This document shows, one piece after another, positions 9,064 to 17,534 of a stretch of 64,000 nt of DNA (its first letter is position 1; every line of letters begins with the position of its first letter). This stretch comes from Bradyrhizobium sp. Ghvi. Its GTDB lineage: Bacteria > Pseudomonadota > Alphaproteobacteria > Rhizobiales > Xanthobacteraceae. Made by a program: the position numbers and the translations under genes. Where the stretch lies: NCBI RefSeq assembly GCF_900115265.1, contig NZ_FOVU01000005.1:682001-746000 (forward strand). Reading direction: 5' to 3'. The notes beneath the pieces are model-generated. The model had not been told where the DNA came from, did no database searches, and saw only the letters and a list, made by a program, of their open reading frames with translations.

Positions 9064-10245
9064 GTGCGCCGGCACCGTCTCAATGCGGGAACGAACGACT
9101 TGAACCACGGTCCCAAGCACGGATGCGATCACGTTGGTTATCTTGATGACGATCGTCGTGATTTGCGTCTCGACGCCTGTCGCGGGCTCGCACTCTGGTT
9201 CATTTTCATCGACCACATTCCCGGCAACACTTTTGACTGGTTGACCCTTCGGAACTACGGATTTTCCGATACTTCCGAGATTTTTGTGTTCGTGTCCGGC
9301 TATACCTGCATGCTTTCCTATGGCGGGGCGCTGCGGCGGCAGGGTTGGCCAACCGTCGTTGTCCGCAGCCTGCGGCGGAGCCTGGAAATTTACGCTGCAT
9401 TTGTGCTGCTGGTGATCGCCTATCTCGCTCTGGTCTGGGTCACTGGAAGTGCCCTCTATCGCGACGAGACCAATACCAGGGTCTTTTTTGACAATCCGGG
9501 AATTGCCCTCATCCATCTTCTGGCCCTGCAATACACACCTGTGAATACAGATATCTTGCCGCTGTTTGTCATGCTGCATTTCTGTTTTCCGCTCGTGCTG
9601 TGGCTCGTGATTCGCAATGCAACGCTCGCGCTCGGCGCCTCCTTTCTGCTGTACATTATGGTGCAGCTCTATAGCTGGAATTTGCCGGCGTGGCCGGGCC
9701 GTGAAGCATACTTCAATCCGTTGGCCTGGCAGATGTTGTTCGTGATCGGCGCTTACTCCGCAACTCCCGGCGCCGCCCGGCTCGCGGGTATCTCGTCGTC
9801 TCCGGTTGTGGTTTCGGTTGCCGCGAGCGTCGTCCTATTCAGCCTTGTCGTCACGCTGAGCTGGCGTATCGAACAGCTCAAATGGCTGGTCCCGGACGCA
9901 GTTGTGGGTTGGATCTATCCGATCTACAAAACTCATTTGGCGCCGCCCCGGCTCGCGCACTTCTTGGCCCTGATGTTCGTGGGACTGCGCTTCTTATCAC
10001 CGATCACGCATGGCAAGCTGAAGCCGTGGGCGATTGCAATGGTTCGCTGCGGAGAAAACTCATTGTCGATCTATTGCTGCAGCGTACTGGCTTCATTTCT
10101 CGGCTTCGTCATCTTGAAAGAGATCTCCGGCGGACTGGCAATGGAGGCCATTGTCAGCGCCTCAGGAATTATCTTGATGATCGCGATTGCAAGCCTTCTT
10201 ACTTGGGAGGCCAAGCTGGACCGGCGCGGTCCGAAACCGTTTTAG
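9064..10245 (+). CDS. opgC: OpgC-family membrane acyltransferase
   Basis: OpgC proteins are polytopic inner-membrane acyltransferases; the founding member succinylates osmoregulated periplasmic glucans. The 393-residue protein shows the OpgC opening motif, RLDACRGLALWFIFIDHIPG, then about ten hydrophobic segments and the conserved FVSGYTCMLSYG region. Translation probably begins at the GTG at 9064 or at a later in-frame codon before the RLDACRG motif. The residues before that motif (many Asn, His, Asp) are unlike the rest and may not be translated. It shares the insert between the response regulator and its kinase with the downstream metal ATPase, about 80 bp away. To the eye its base composition is less GC-rich than the flanking operon, which fits transfer. 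Confidence 0.82.
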   Translation: MRRHRLNAGTNDLNHGPKHGCDHVGYLDDDRRDLRLDACRGLALWFIFIDHIPGNTFDWLTLRNYGFSDTSEIFVFVSGYTCMLSYGGALRRQGWPTVVVRSLRRSLEIYAAFVLLVIAYLALVWVTGSALYRDETNTRVFFDNPGIALIHLLALQYTPVNTDILPLFVMLHFCFPLVLWLVIRNATLALGASFLLYIMVQLYSWNLPAWPGREAYFNPLAWQMLFVIGAYSATPGAARLAGISSSPVVVSVAASVVLFSLVVTLSWRIEQLKWLVPDAVVGWIYPIYKTHLAPPRLAHFLALMFVGLRFLSPITHGKLKPWAIAMVRCGENSLSIYCCSVLASFLGFVILKEISGGLAMEAIVSASGIILMIAIASLLTWEAKLDRRGPKPF

Positions 10246-10324
10246 CGTTCCATAGCGAGAGTTCGAGGCGTGATGTTGATTCTCCTCAAATAGCCGGCCG
10301 GTTCCGGACGATAATCATCATGCG

Positions 10325-12625
10325 ATGTGGAGCCAGACCAAATCCATAGAGCGGGTGCTGCGATGGAGCTTGGTCGCGATCGCAATCGCGGGATTGTCCG
10401 CGGGTGTTGTTGCACGAGTGGCGGGCCGGACCGATCTGGCGGATCTTGCGTGGGAGCTCGGCACCGCGCCCGTGGTCGGTGGATTGGGGGTCTCGATTGT
10501 CAGGGACCTTCTGAGCGGGCGCTTCGGAGTGGACGCGATTGCGCTGCTGTCGATGAGCGCAGCGTTGGCGCTCGGCCAGCCACTTGCCGGAGCCGTGGTT
10601 GCGCTCATGTATTCCGGTGGCAACGTGCTGGAGGAGATTGCGATCGCACGGGCGGAGCGCGACCTGCGCTCGCTGGCGGATCGGGCACCGCGGCAGGCGC
10701 ACCGCAAGAGCAACGGTAGGATCGAGGACGTTCCGGTTGACGCAGTCTTGGTCGGCGAAGAGCTCCTCGTAAGGGCGGGCGAGATCGTGCCGGTCGACGG
10801 CATCGTTGGCTCGCTCGTGGCTATCATCGACGAATCTGCGGTGACGGGCGAGCCCATCCCTGTCGAGAAGACGCGCGGCAGCGCGGTTCTCTCCGGTTCG
10901 CTGAATGTGGGCGAGACTTTCGCGTTGACCGCGACCGCACCGGCAGGCGAGAGCACCTACTCGGGCATCGTGCGCATGGTGACCGCGGCGCAAACCGCGA
11001 AGGCTCCCTTTGTTCGGATGGCTGATCGCTTTGCGCTGATCCTTCTACCGGTGACGCTCGTCGTTGCCTTCCTGGCGTGGCGCATATCCGGTGATCTGAC
11101 GCGCAGCCTTGCTGTGCTGGTGGCGGCGACGCCTTGTCCCTTGATTCTGGCAGCACCGGTCGCCTTCATTGCCGGGGTGGCGCGAGCGGCTCGGCGCGGC
11201 ATCCTTGTCAAGGGTGGAGGGGCGCTGGAGGCGCTGGCCCGCGCTCACACGGTGCTGTTTGACAAGACCGGTACCCTGACCGTCGGAGGGGCACGGCTGC
11301 TTTCGATAGAGGTGGCTCCCGGTGAGGACCCTGACGAGGTCCTCTGGCTTGGCGCATCGCTCGAGCAGGCTTCGCATCACGTGCTCGCCAAGACCGTCGT
11401 CGCCGCGGCGCTCGATCGCGGGCTCAAGCTCAAAGCACCCGAACAGGTCAAGGAGACCATGGGCAGCGGCTTGTCGGGACTGGTCGATGGACGCCAGGTC
11501 ACCGCGGGCTCGCGGGAGCTGCTTCGCTCGCATGGCGAACCGTCGCCTTGGGAGCTGCGGGCGATCCGGCGCGCGTCATGGCGCTCGGCACTGATCGTCT
11601 TCGTCGCCCTGGATAGCCGTCCGATCGGCGCGCTGCTGCTGGCTGACGAGTTGCGGGCCGATACGCCGCGCGCGATCCGCCTGCTGCGCGATGCGGGCAT
11701 CGCGCGAATGGTGATGGTCACGGGCGATCGCGCGGCAGCAGCGCAAGCCATTGGTGCAGCGCTTGACCTCGACGCCGTGCTGGCCGATCGCGTTCCTTCG
11801 GACAAGGTCGAGGCGGTGCGCACCGAACAGCGGCTGCATCCGACCATCATGGTCGGCGATGGCATCAACGATGCCCCGGCACTTGCCGTGGCTGATGTCG
11901 GAGTTGCGCTCGGCGCGCGCGGCGCGACCGCCTCGTCCGAGGCAGCCGATGTGGTGATTTTGGCCGACCGGCTCGATCGCGTCAGCGAAGCGATCATCAT
12001 TGCGCAGCGGGCGCGACGTATTGCCTTGCAAAGCATCATTGTCGGCATGGGGTTGTCATTGGTGGCAATGCTGGCGGCCACCGTTGGCTGGCTTGATCCC
12101 GTACCTGCGGCCATCGTCCAGGAGGTCATCGACGTTGCGGTCATCCTGAACGCCCTGCGGGCGCTCACTCCGGCGCTTATGAGGGGCGGAGCGCACATCA
12201 GCGCGGAGCAGGGGCTGGCACTTCATCACGATCATCAGGCCCTGTTCAAGGACCTCGATCGTTTGCGCAAGGTCGTCGATGCGCTCGATGATGCGGCCCC
12301 CGAATCTGCCGCGGCGTTGATCGGCGATGCTCAGCGCATCGTTCAGAGCAGCGTTGTCATGCACGAGCGTGCGGATGAGGACAGTGTCTATCCGAAGCTT
12401 GCTGAGGTGCTCCGCGAACGCCACGGCCTCTCCGCCATGAGCCGCGCCCATCGCGAGATTCTGCACCTTACTCGGCTGCTCGATCGGATCGTGGAGGATC
12501 TGCCGTCAGAGAAGGTCGATCGCTATCTCGTCCGCGACGCTCAACGGGTGATCGAGGCGATCGAAACGCTGGTGCGCATGCACACAGCCCAGGAGGAGGA
12601 TATCTACGAAGCGGTGTCTGCGTGA
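10325..12625 (+). CDS. P1B-5-type metal-transporting ATPase with C-terminal hemerythrin domain
   Basis: This is a P-type ATPase exporting transition-metal ions across the inner membrane. Visible motifs are TGE (from residue 174), TPCP in the metal-binding membrane helix (about 269-272), the phosphorylated Asp313 in DKTGTLT, and GDGINDAP (about 511-518). QEVID lies near residue 599. TPCP plus QExxD and the absence of an N-terminal metal-binding domain define group P1B-5, of which rhizobial Nia (nickel/iron efflux, nodule-expressed) is the known member. From about residue 630 the protein continues into a hemerythrin-like domain with conserved His/Glu/Asp (HHDHQALF, MHERADEDSVYP, HTAQEEDIYE), expected to bind a di-iron centre. 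The usual HP motif of the nucleotide-binding domain reads HH here. The likely substrate is Ni or Fe, by family analogy only. Confidence 0.93.
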   Translation: MWSQTKSIERVLRWSLVAIAIAGLSAGVVARVAGRTDLADLAWELGTAPVVGGLGVSIVRDLLSGRFGVDAIALLSMSAALALGQPLAGAVVALMYSGGNVLEEIAIARAERDLRSLADRAPRQAHRKSNGRIEDVPVDAVLVGEELLVRAGEIVPVDGIVGSLVAIIDESAVTGEPIPVEKTRGSAVLSGSLNVGETFALTATAPAGESTYSGIVRMVTAAQTAKAPFVRMADRFALILLPVTLVVAFLAWRISGDLTRSLAVLVAATPCPLILAAPVAFIAGVARAARRGILVKGGGALEALARAHTVLFDKTGTLTVGGARLLSIEVAPGEDPDEVLWLGASLEQASHHVLAKTVVAAALDRGLKLKAPEQVKETMGSGLSGLVDGRQVTAGSRELLRSHGEPSPWELRAIRRASWRSALIVFVALDSRPIGALLLADELRADTPRAIRLLRDAGIARMVMVTGDRAAAAQAIGAALDLDAVLADRVPSDKVEAVRTEQRLHPTIMVGDGINDAPALAVADVGVALGARGATASSEAADVVILADRLDRVSEAIIIAQRARRIALQSIIVGMGLSLVAMLAATVGWLDPVPAAIVQEVIDVAVILNALRALTPALMRGGAHISAEQGLALHHDHQALFKDLDRLRKVVDALDDAAPESAAALIGDAQRIVQSSVVMHERADEDSVYPKLAEVLRERHGLSAMSRAHREILHLTRLLDRIVEDLPSEKVDRYLVRDAQRVIEAIETLVRMHTAQEEDIYEAVSA

Positions 12626-13018
12626 GCGATGCAAATTCAATGTTCCAACGGTCGTCAGGCGGCTTGGTCAAATTCATCTTCGGCTGCGCTGTCGCGGTCG
12701 CCAGCCCTGGCGAACTCCATCTGCGCCCGCTTGCCCTCGGGGGACGGAACGCCCACACCGGTCACCACTCCTGCGGTCCACCGCGTGGGGTCCCCACAGT
12801 GTCCGCGTGACCGCCAGCTTGCGGGGAATTAACTTGGTTGGAGTTGAGTGGCACTTTAACGTTCCCCTTCCGCTTACCACCTACCGTCACGGGTGCTTTG
12901 CGCGTGTTCGGCGATCTTAGGCGATCGCAGACCACTGGTTATGAAGCCAAGGCATTGTAAACAAAGCAGAATTTAAAGAGTGGCGATGCTCGGTGATATC
13001 AGACGCGGTATCGAAATT
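12626..13018. other. non-coding right part of the insert
   Basis: No convincing gene is visible between the ATPase stop codon and the repeated regulator end. The frames that are open here are arginine/proline-rich and lack start signals. A perfect 13-bp palindrome (GTGGGGTCCCCAC, about 12786-12798) is present. The last 150 bp are AT-richer and probably contain the promoter now used by the kinase gene. Remains of a mobile element are possible, but I recognise none. Confidence 0.4.
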
Positions 13019-13048
13019 GGATGCATGATCCGTGACGGCATTCGGTAA
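13019..13048 (+). repeat. direct repeat, right copy (relict response-regulator 3' end)
   Basis: This copy reads in frame as GCMIRDGIR followed by TAA, the regulator's C-terminus, although no regulator gene stands in front of it. The kinase GTG at 13032 lies inside it, so its TAA (13046-13048) overlaps the kinase start. That is how the regulator and kinase genes would have overlapped before the insertion. Confidence 0.8.
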
Positions 13049-14492
13049 ACTCGTTCGTACCACTGCGTTCCGGCTGACGCTGGTCTATCTGCTGCTGTTC
13101 GCGATGTTCGCGGCTTCGCTGCTCGGCTATTTCGCCTGGAATACGCGGCGGCTGATCACCGAAGAGATCACGCAGACGGTAAATGCAGAGACTTCTGAGA
13201 TCAACGACATCTACGGTCGGCGCGGCTTGCGCGCCCTCGTGCTCGCGATCGAATACCGGGCGCTGCGTCCCGGCGCCAACCTCTATCTCGTCACCACGCC
13301 GACCGGGCAGGCGATCGCCGGCAATGTCGGCTCGCTCGCGCCCGGCGTGATGGCGACGCGTGGCTGGTCGGAGACCGCCTACCGGCGGATCGAGGATGCC
13401 GATGACCGCGACCATCGCGCGCTGGTGCGCGTCACCGAACTCGAGAACGGTTTCCGCCTCCTGATCGGCCGCGACCTCGCCGAGCGGCGGCGCTTGTTCG
13501 GCATCGTCGCCAAGGCGGCGCAATGGTCGATCCTGATCGTCGTCGTGCTTGGCCTCGGCGGTGGCGTCTTCGTCGCGCGCAGGGTGCTGACGCGCATCGA
13601 TGCGATGTCCGGTACGGCCCATCGCATCATGACCGGCGATCTCAGCGAGCGCCTGCCGGTCGGCCGCAGCGGCGACGAGCTCGACCGCCTCGCCGAGAAC
13701 CTCAACGCCATGCTGGAGCGGATCGAGGCGCTGATGTCGGGGCTGAAGGAGGTCTCCGACAACATCGCCCATGATCTCAAGACGCCGCTGACGCGCCTGC
13801 GCAATCGTGCCGAGGAGGCGCTGGCGAAATCGGGCTGCGAGGCGGATTACCGGGCCGCGCTGGAGCGGACCATCGAGGAATCCGACGGGTTGATCAGGAC
13901 CTTCAACGCGCTGTTGATGATCGCGCGCGCCGAGTCCGGCCAGGCCCGCGGCAACATGGATGATTTCGATGCCGCCGAGGTCGCGGGCGGCATCCACGAG
14001 CTCTATGAGCCGCTCGCCGAAGAGGACGGCATGACCTTGAAGGTGAGGGCGGAGCCGACTCCGGTTCACGCCAACCGCGAATTGATCAGCCAGGCGCTCG
14101 CCAATCTCGTCGAGAATGCGATCAAGTACGGCAAGCCGGTCGCGCAGACCGGTGGAACCGTGGTCAGCATGGATTCCAGGCAGATCACGATCGAGGCCAA
14201 GCGCGAGGGCGATCAGGTGCTGCTCAGCGTTGCCGATCGCGGCCCCGGCATCCCAGAGGCGGACCGCAAGCATGCCGTCGAGCGTTTCGTGCGGCTGGAA
14301 GCGAGCCGCACGCTGCCGGGCTCCGGCCTCGGCCTCAGTCTCGCCTCGGCGGTTGCGACCTTGCATGGTGGCGAATTGCGGCTCGGTGATGCTCAGCCGG
14401 GTCTCATCGCCACGCTGGTGCTGCCGGCGCGGGCGGGCGCCGGCGACAGGGTTGCTCCGCCAATGCCGGATGTGCCACAGAAGGTGGCATGA
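13032..14492 (+). CDS. sensor histidine kinase, partner of the regulator at 8.2 kb
   Basis: This is a membrane-bound histidine kinase of 486 residues. The first membrane helix (about 13-35) is followed by a periplasmic region, a second helix near residues 160-180 and a HAMP domain. The HisKA box has phospho-acceptor His247 in NIAHDLKTPLTRLRNR. The ATPase domain shows NLVENAIKYG, DRGPGIPEADR and GSGLGLSLA. It starts with GTG inside a relict copy of the response-regulator 3' end, which shows that the two genes were once contiguous and overlapping. The kinase is now 4.1 kb from its partner and must use a promoter in the insert. Its stop codon overlaps the glnE start (ATGA), so the two genes are coupled. 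Confidence 0.92.
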   Translation: MTAFGKLVRTTAFRLTLVYLLLFAMFAASLLGYFAWNTRRLITEEITQTVNAETSEINDIYGRRGLRALVLAIEYRALRPGANLYLVTTPTGQAIAGNVGSLAPGVMATRGWSETAYRRIEDADDRDHRALVRVTELENGFRLLIGRDLAERRRLFGIVAKAAQWSILIVVVLGLGGGVFVARRVLTRIDAMSGTAHRIMTGDLSERLPVGRSGDELDRLAENLNAMLERIEALMSGLKEVSDNIAHDLKTPLTRLRNRAEEALAKSGCEADYRAALERTIEESDGLIRTFNALLMIARAESGQARGNMDDFDAAEVAGGIHELYEPLAEEDGMTLKVRAEPTPVHANRELISQALANLVENAIKYGKPVAQTGGTVVSMDSRQITIEAKREGDQVLLSVADRGPGIPEADRKHAVERFVRLEASRTLPGSGLGLSLASAVATLHGGELRLGDAQPGLIATLVLPARAGAGDRVAPPMPDVPQKVA

Positions 14493-17464
14493 ACCACTCC
14501 GCGCCGGGAAACGCGGACAAGACTGGGAAGAGTCTGGCCGCACGCTTCGCGGAGGCTCCCCATATTGCCGCTTCCGCAACCCTCGAACGACGTCTTGAAG
14601 CATGGTTGGCAGAGCTCGAGCCGGCACATCAGGCCCGTCTCGAAGCGCTGCTGGTCCATCCTTTCGCCCGGGACATCCTGGCCGGCATCGCGGAATTCTC
14701 GCCTTATCTGTTCGATCTGGTGCGCGCCGATGCGTCGCGCCTGATCCGGCTGCTCGAATGCGATCCGGACGTACATCTTGCCGCGCTGATCGCGGAGGCG
14801 AGGGCTGCCGTGCTCGCCGCCCCCGCCGAGGCTGAGGTCATGCGGCTGCTTCGCCGCATGAAGGCGGAGGCGGCGCTGCTGATCGCGCTCTGCGACATCG
14901 GCGGGGTCTGGCCGGTGATGCGGGTGACGGCGGCGCTGACCGATCTTGCCGTCTCTTCGGTGCAGGCGGCGCTTCAATACCTGCTGCGACAGGAAGCCGC
15001 ACGTGGCAAGCTTTTGCCGCCCAATCCGGAGGCACCGGAAGAGGGCTCCGGCGTGATCGTGCTTGCCATGGGTAAGATGGGTGCGGGCGAGCTGAACTAT
15101 TCCAGCGACATCGATCTCATCGTGTTCTTCGATCCCGACACCACAACGCTTGCGCCCGACATCGAGCCGCAGCCGTTCTTCGTCCGGGTGACGCAGGGCA
15201 TGGCGCGCATTCTTCAGCAGCGGACCTATGACGGCTATGTCTTCCGCGTCGATCTGCGGCTGCGGCCCGACCCGTCCTCGACGCAGGTCGCGATCTCGCG
15301 AGATGCCGCGCTGAACTACTATGAGCGGGAAGGGCGCACCTGGGAGCGCGCCGCAATGATCAAGGCGCGGGCCTGTGCCGGCGATTCCAGGGCGGGCGAG
15401 GCCCTGCTGGCTGAAATCGCTCCCTTCGTATGGCGCAAGCATCTCGATTTCGCCGCGCTCGCCGACGTGCACGACATGAAGCGACAGATGCAGACCTATC
15501 GCGGCCAGAGCGAGATCGCGGTGGAGGGGCACAACGTCAAGGTCGGTCGTGGCGGCATCCGCGAGATCGAATTCTTTGCCCAGACCCAGCAGCTGATCGC
15601 AGGCGGTCGCCATCCGGAATTGCGGGTGCGGCCGACGCTGGCTGCGCTCAACATTTTGGCGTCCAGCAACTGGATCACCTCTGCCGCGCGCGACGAACTG
15701 ACCGCAGCCTATGAATTCCTGCGCCGGGTCGAGCATCGTCTCCAGATGATCGCCGACGAGCAGACCCACACGCTCCCCGAGGACAAGGAGGCGGTCGAGC
15801 GCTTCGCCTGGTTCTTCGGCTATGACAGCCGCGAGATCTTCGCACGCGACCTGCTGCGCCAGCTCGAGATCGTCCAGGGACACTATGAGAAGCTTTTTGA
15901 AGGCGACGATCCCACCGGCACGGCCAAACTGCCGGCGCTTGACTACAGTGCAGGTCCCGAAGATCCGCGCATGCTGCAGCACCTGGCCACGCTCGGCTTC
16001 AAGAAGCCCGCTGCGGTCGCGCAGACGGTTCGCGACTGGATCACCGGCGACTACCGCGTGTTCCGCAATGAGGCGACGCGCAGCGCCTTCGTCGAGTTCG
16101 TGCCGGCTCTGATCGACGGTCTCGCGCATGCCGAGGAGCCGGATCGCGCCGTCGTGACATTCGATCAGTTCCTCGGAGCGCTCCAGCGCGGTGGGCGGCT
16201 GATCACGTTACTCGGCCAGAACCGCGACCTCGTCGCGCTTGTGGCGCTCGTGCTTGGCGCGGCCCCCCGGCTTGGCGAGATGCTGGCGCGGCAGCCGCAG
16301 CTGATGGACGGCCTGATCGACCCGCGCTTCTTCGGTGCGATGCCGGATCGGCAGGAATTGTCGGCCCGGCTCGCAACTACGGTACAGGACGCCGGCTCCT
16401 ACGAGGAGTTTCTGGACCGCCTGCGCCTGTTCGGACAGGAAAGCCTGTTCCTGATCGGCACGCGCATCCTCTCCGGCACCGTCTCGGCGCAGCAGGCAAG
16501 CACGGCATTCGCCGATGTCGCCGAAGGTATCGTTCACACCGTGCATGGCCTCGTCGCCGATCGCTTTGCAGCGCAGTACGGCCGGATCAAGGGACAGGAG
16601 ACGGCGATCATCGCGATGGGGCGCCTCGGCAGCCGCGAGATGACGGCATCCTCCGATCTCGATCTGATCCTGCTGTACGATTTCGACAGCGAGAATCCGG
16701 ATTCGGACGGCGAGAAATCACTTCAGGGCGCGCATTATTTCGCCCGCTTCACCCAGCGTCTGATCAGTGCCTTCACGACCCGCACCAACTATGGCGTGCT
16801 CTACGAGATCGATATGCGACTGCGGCCGTCGGGCCGCGCCGGTCCGGTAGCTTCGAGCCTCGTCTCCTTCGCGGACTACCAGGCCAACGAAGCCTGGACC
16901 TGGGAGCACATGGCGTTGACGCGTGCGCGCGTGGTGTCGGCATCGGGAGAATTCCGGGAGCGAATTCAGCGTGTCATCCGCGAAGTCCTCACCCGGCGCC
17001 GCGATCCCGCGATCATCGCCATGGACGTCGCCGACATGCGGCGCGCGATCGCGCAGGAGAAGGGCGAGAGCGACCATTGGGATCTCAAATATGCGGCCGG
17101 TGGCATGGTCGACATCGATTTCATCGCGCAATATCTCCAGCTCGTGCATGCCCACGACAAGCCGGAGATTCTCGACGTCGGCACCATACAGGTGCTGGAC
17201 AATGCATGCAGACTAGGCGTGCTCGCACAATCGGAGACCGAGATATTGCGCGCCGCAGCGCGACTCTATCATGATCTCACGCAGATCCTGCGGCTTTGCG
17301 TCAGCGACCGCTTCAAGCCGGAGACGGCGGGCACCGACCTTCAGCGCCTGATGGCGCGCGCCGGCGATGCGCCGGATTTCTCATCGCTGGAAGCGCGGGT
17401 GAAGGAGACGCAGAGCGAAGTGAGAAGGGTCTTTCGGGGGATCGTAGAAGCTGGCATTTCGTAG
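14489..17464 (+). CDS. glnE: bifunctional glutamine synthetase adenylyltransferase/deadenylase
   Basis: GlnE adds and removes AMP on glutamine synthetase in response to PII protein and glutamine, and so sets nitrogen assimilation. The 991-residue protein has the two nucleotidyltransferase modules of the family. The deadenylylating half has GKMGAGELNYSSDIDLIVFF (near residues 193-212) and the adenylylating half has GRLGSREMTASSDLDLILLY (near 710-729); the metal-binding DxD is visible in both. A helical regulatory linker lies between them. The length is typical for alphaproteobacteria. The start overlaps the kinase stop by 4 bp. This kinase-glnE adjacency is common in Rhizobiales (family knowledge). 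Confidence 0.96.
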   Translation: MNHSAPGNADKTGKSLAARFAEAPHIAASATLERRLEAWLAELEPAHQARLEALLVHPFARDILAGIAEFSPYLFDLVRADASRLIRLLECDPDVHLAALIAEARAAVLAAPAEAEVMRLLRRMKAEAALLIALCDIGGVWPVMRVTAALTDLAVSSVQAALQYLLRQEAARGKLLPPNPEAPEEGSGVIVLAMGKMGAGELNYSSDIDLIVFFDPDTTTLAPDIEPQPFFVRVTQGMARILQQRTYDGYVFRVDLRLRPDPSSTQVAISRDAALNYYEREGRTWERAAMIKARACAGDSRAGEALLAEIAPFVWRKHLDFAALADVHDMKRQMQTYRGQSEIAVEGHNVKVGRGGIREIEFFAQTQQLIAGGRHPELRVRPTLAALNILASSNWITSAARDELTAAYEFLRRVEHRLQMIADEQTHTLPEDKEAVERFAWFFGYDSREIFARDLLRQLEIVQGHYEKLFEGDDPTGTAKLPALDYSAGPEDPRMLQHLATLGFKKPAAVAQTVRDWITGDYRVFRNEATRSAFVEFVPALIDGLAHAEEPDRAVVTFDQFLGALQRGGRLITLLGQNRDLVALVALVLGAAPRLGEMLARQPQLMDGLIDPRFFGAMPDRQELSARLATTVQDAGSYEEFLDRLRLFGQESLFLIGTRILSGTVSAQQASTAFADVAEGIVHTVHGLVADRFAAQYGRIKGQETAIIAMGRLGSREMTASSDLDLILLYDFDSENPDSDGEKSLQGAHYFARFTQRLISAFTTRTNYGVLYEIDMRLRPSGRAGPVASSLVSFADYQANEAWTWEHMALTRARVVSASGEFRERIQRVIREVLTRRRDPAIIAMDVADMRRAIAQEKGESDHWDLKYAAGGMVDIDFIAQYLQLVHAHDKPEILDVGTIQVLDNACRLGVLAQSETEILRAAARLYHDLTQILRLCVSDRFKPETAGTDLQRLMARAGDAPDFSSLEARVKETQSEVRRVFRGIVEAGIS

Positions 17465-17534
17465 GGCGGCAGCATCGCGTATGCAGGTTCTCGCCGTGCG
17501 CCAGCAAATCGACGCGTCCGTCTGTTGCAACCTC

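Noticed and set aside
12468..12880. Short frames on both strands downstream of the metal ATPase
   Set aside because: They overlap the ATPase end or each other, are Arg/Pro/Ser-rich and match no transposase or integrase I know.
8910..13018. Assembly error as the explanation for the separated two-component genes
   Set aside because: The inserted genes are complete, and the right-hand relict of the regulator end is diverged (25 of 30 identical), which fits an old insertion better than a misassembly. Read-level checking would still be useful.
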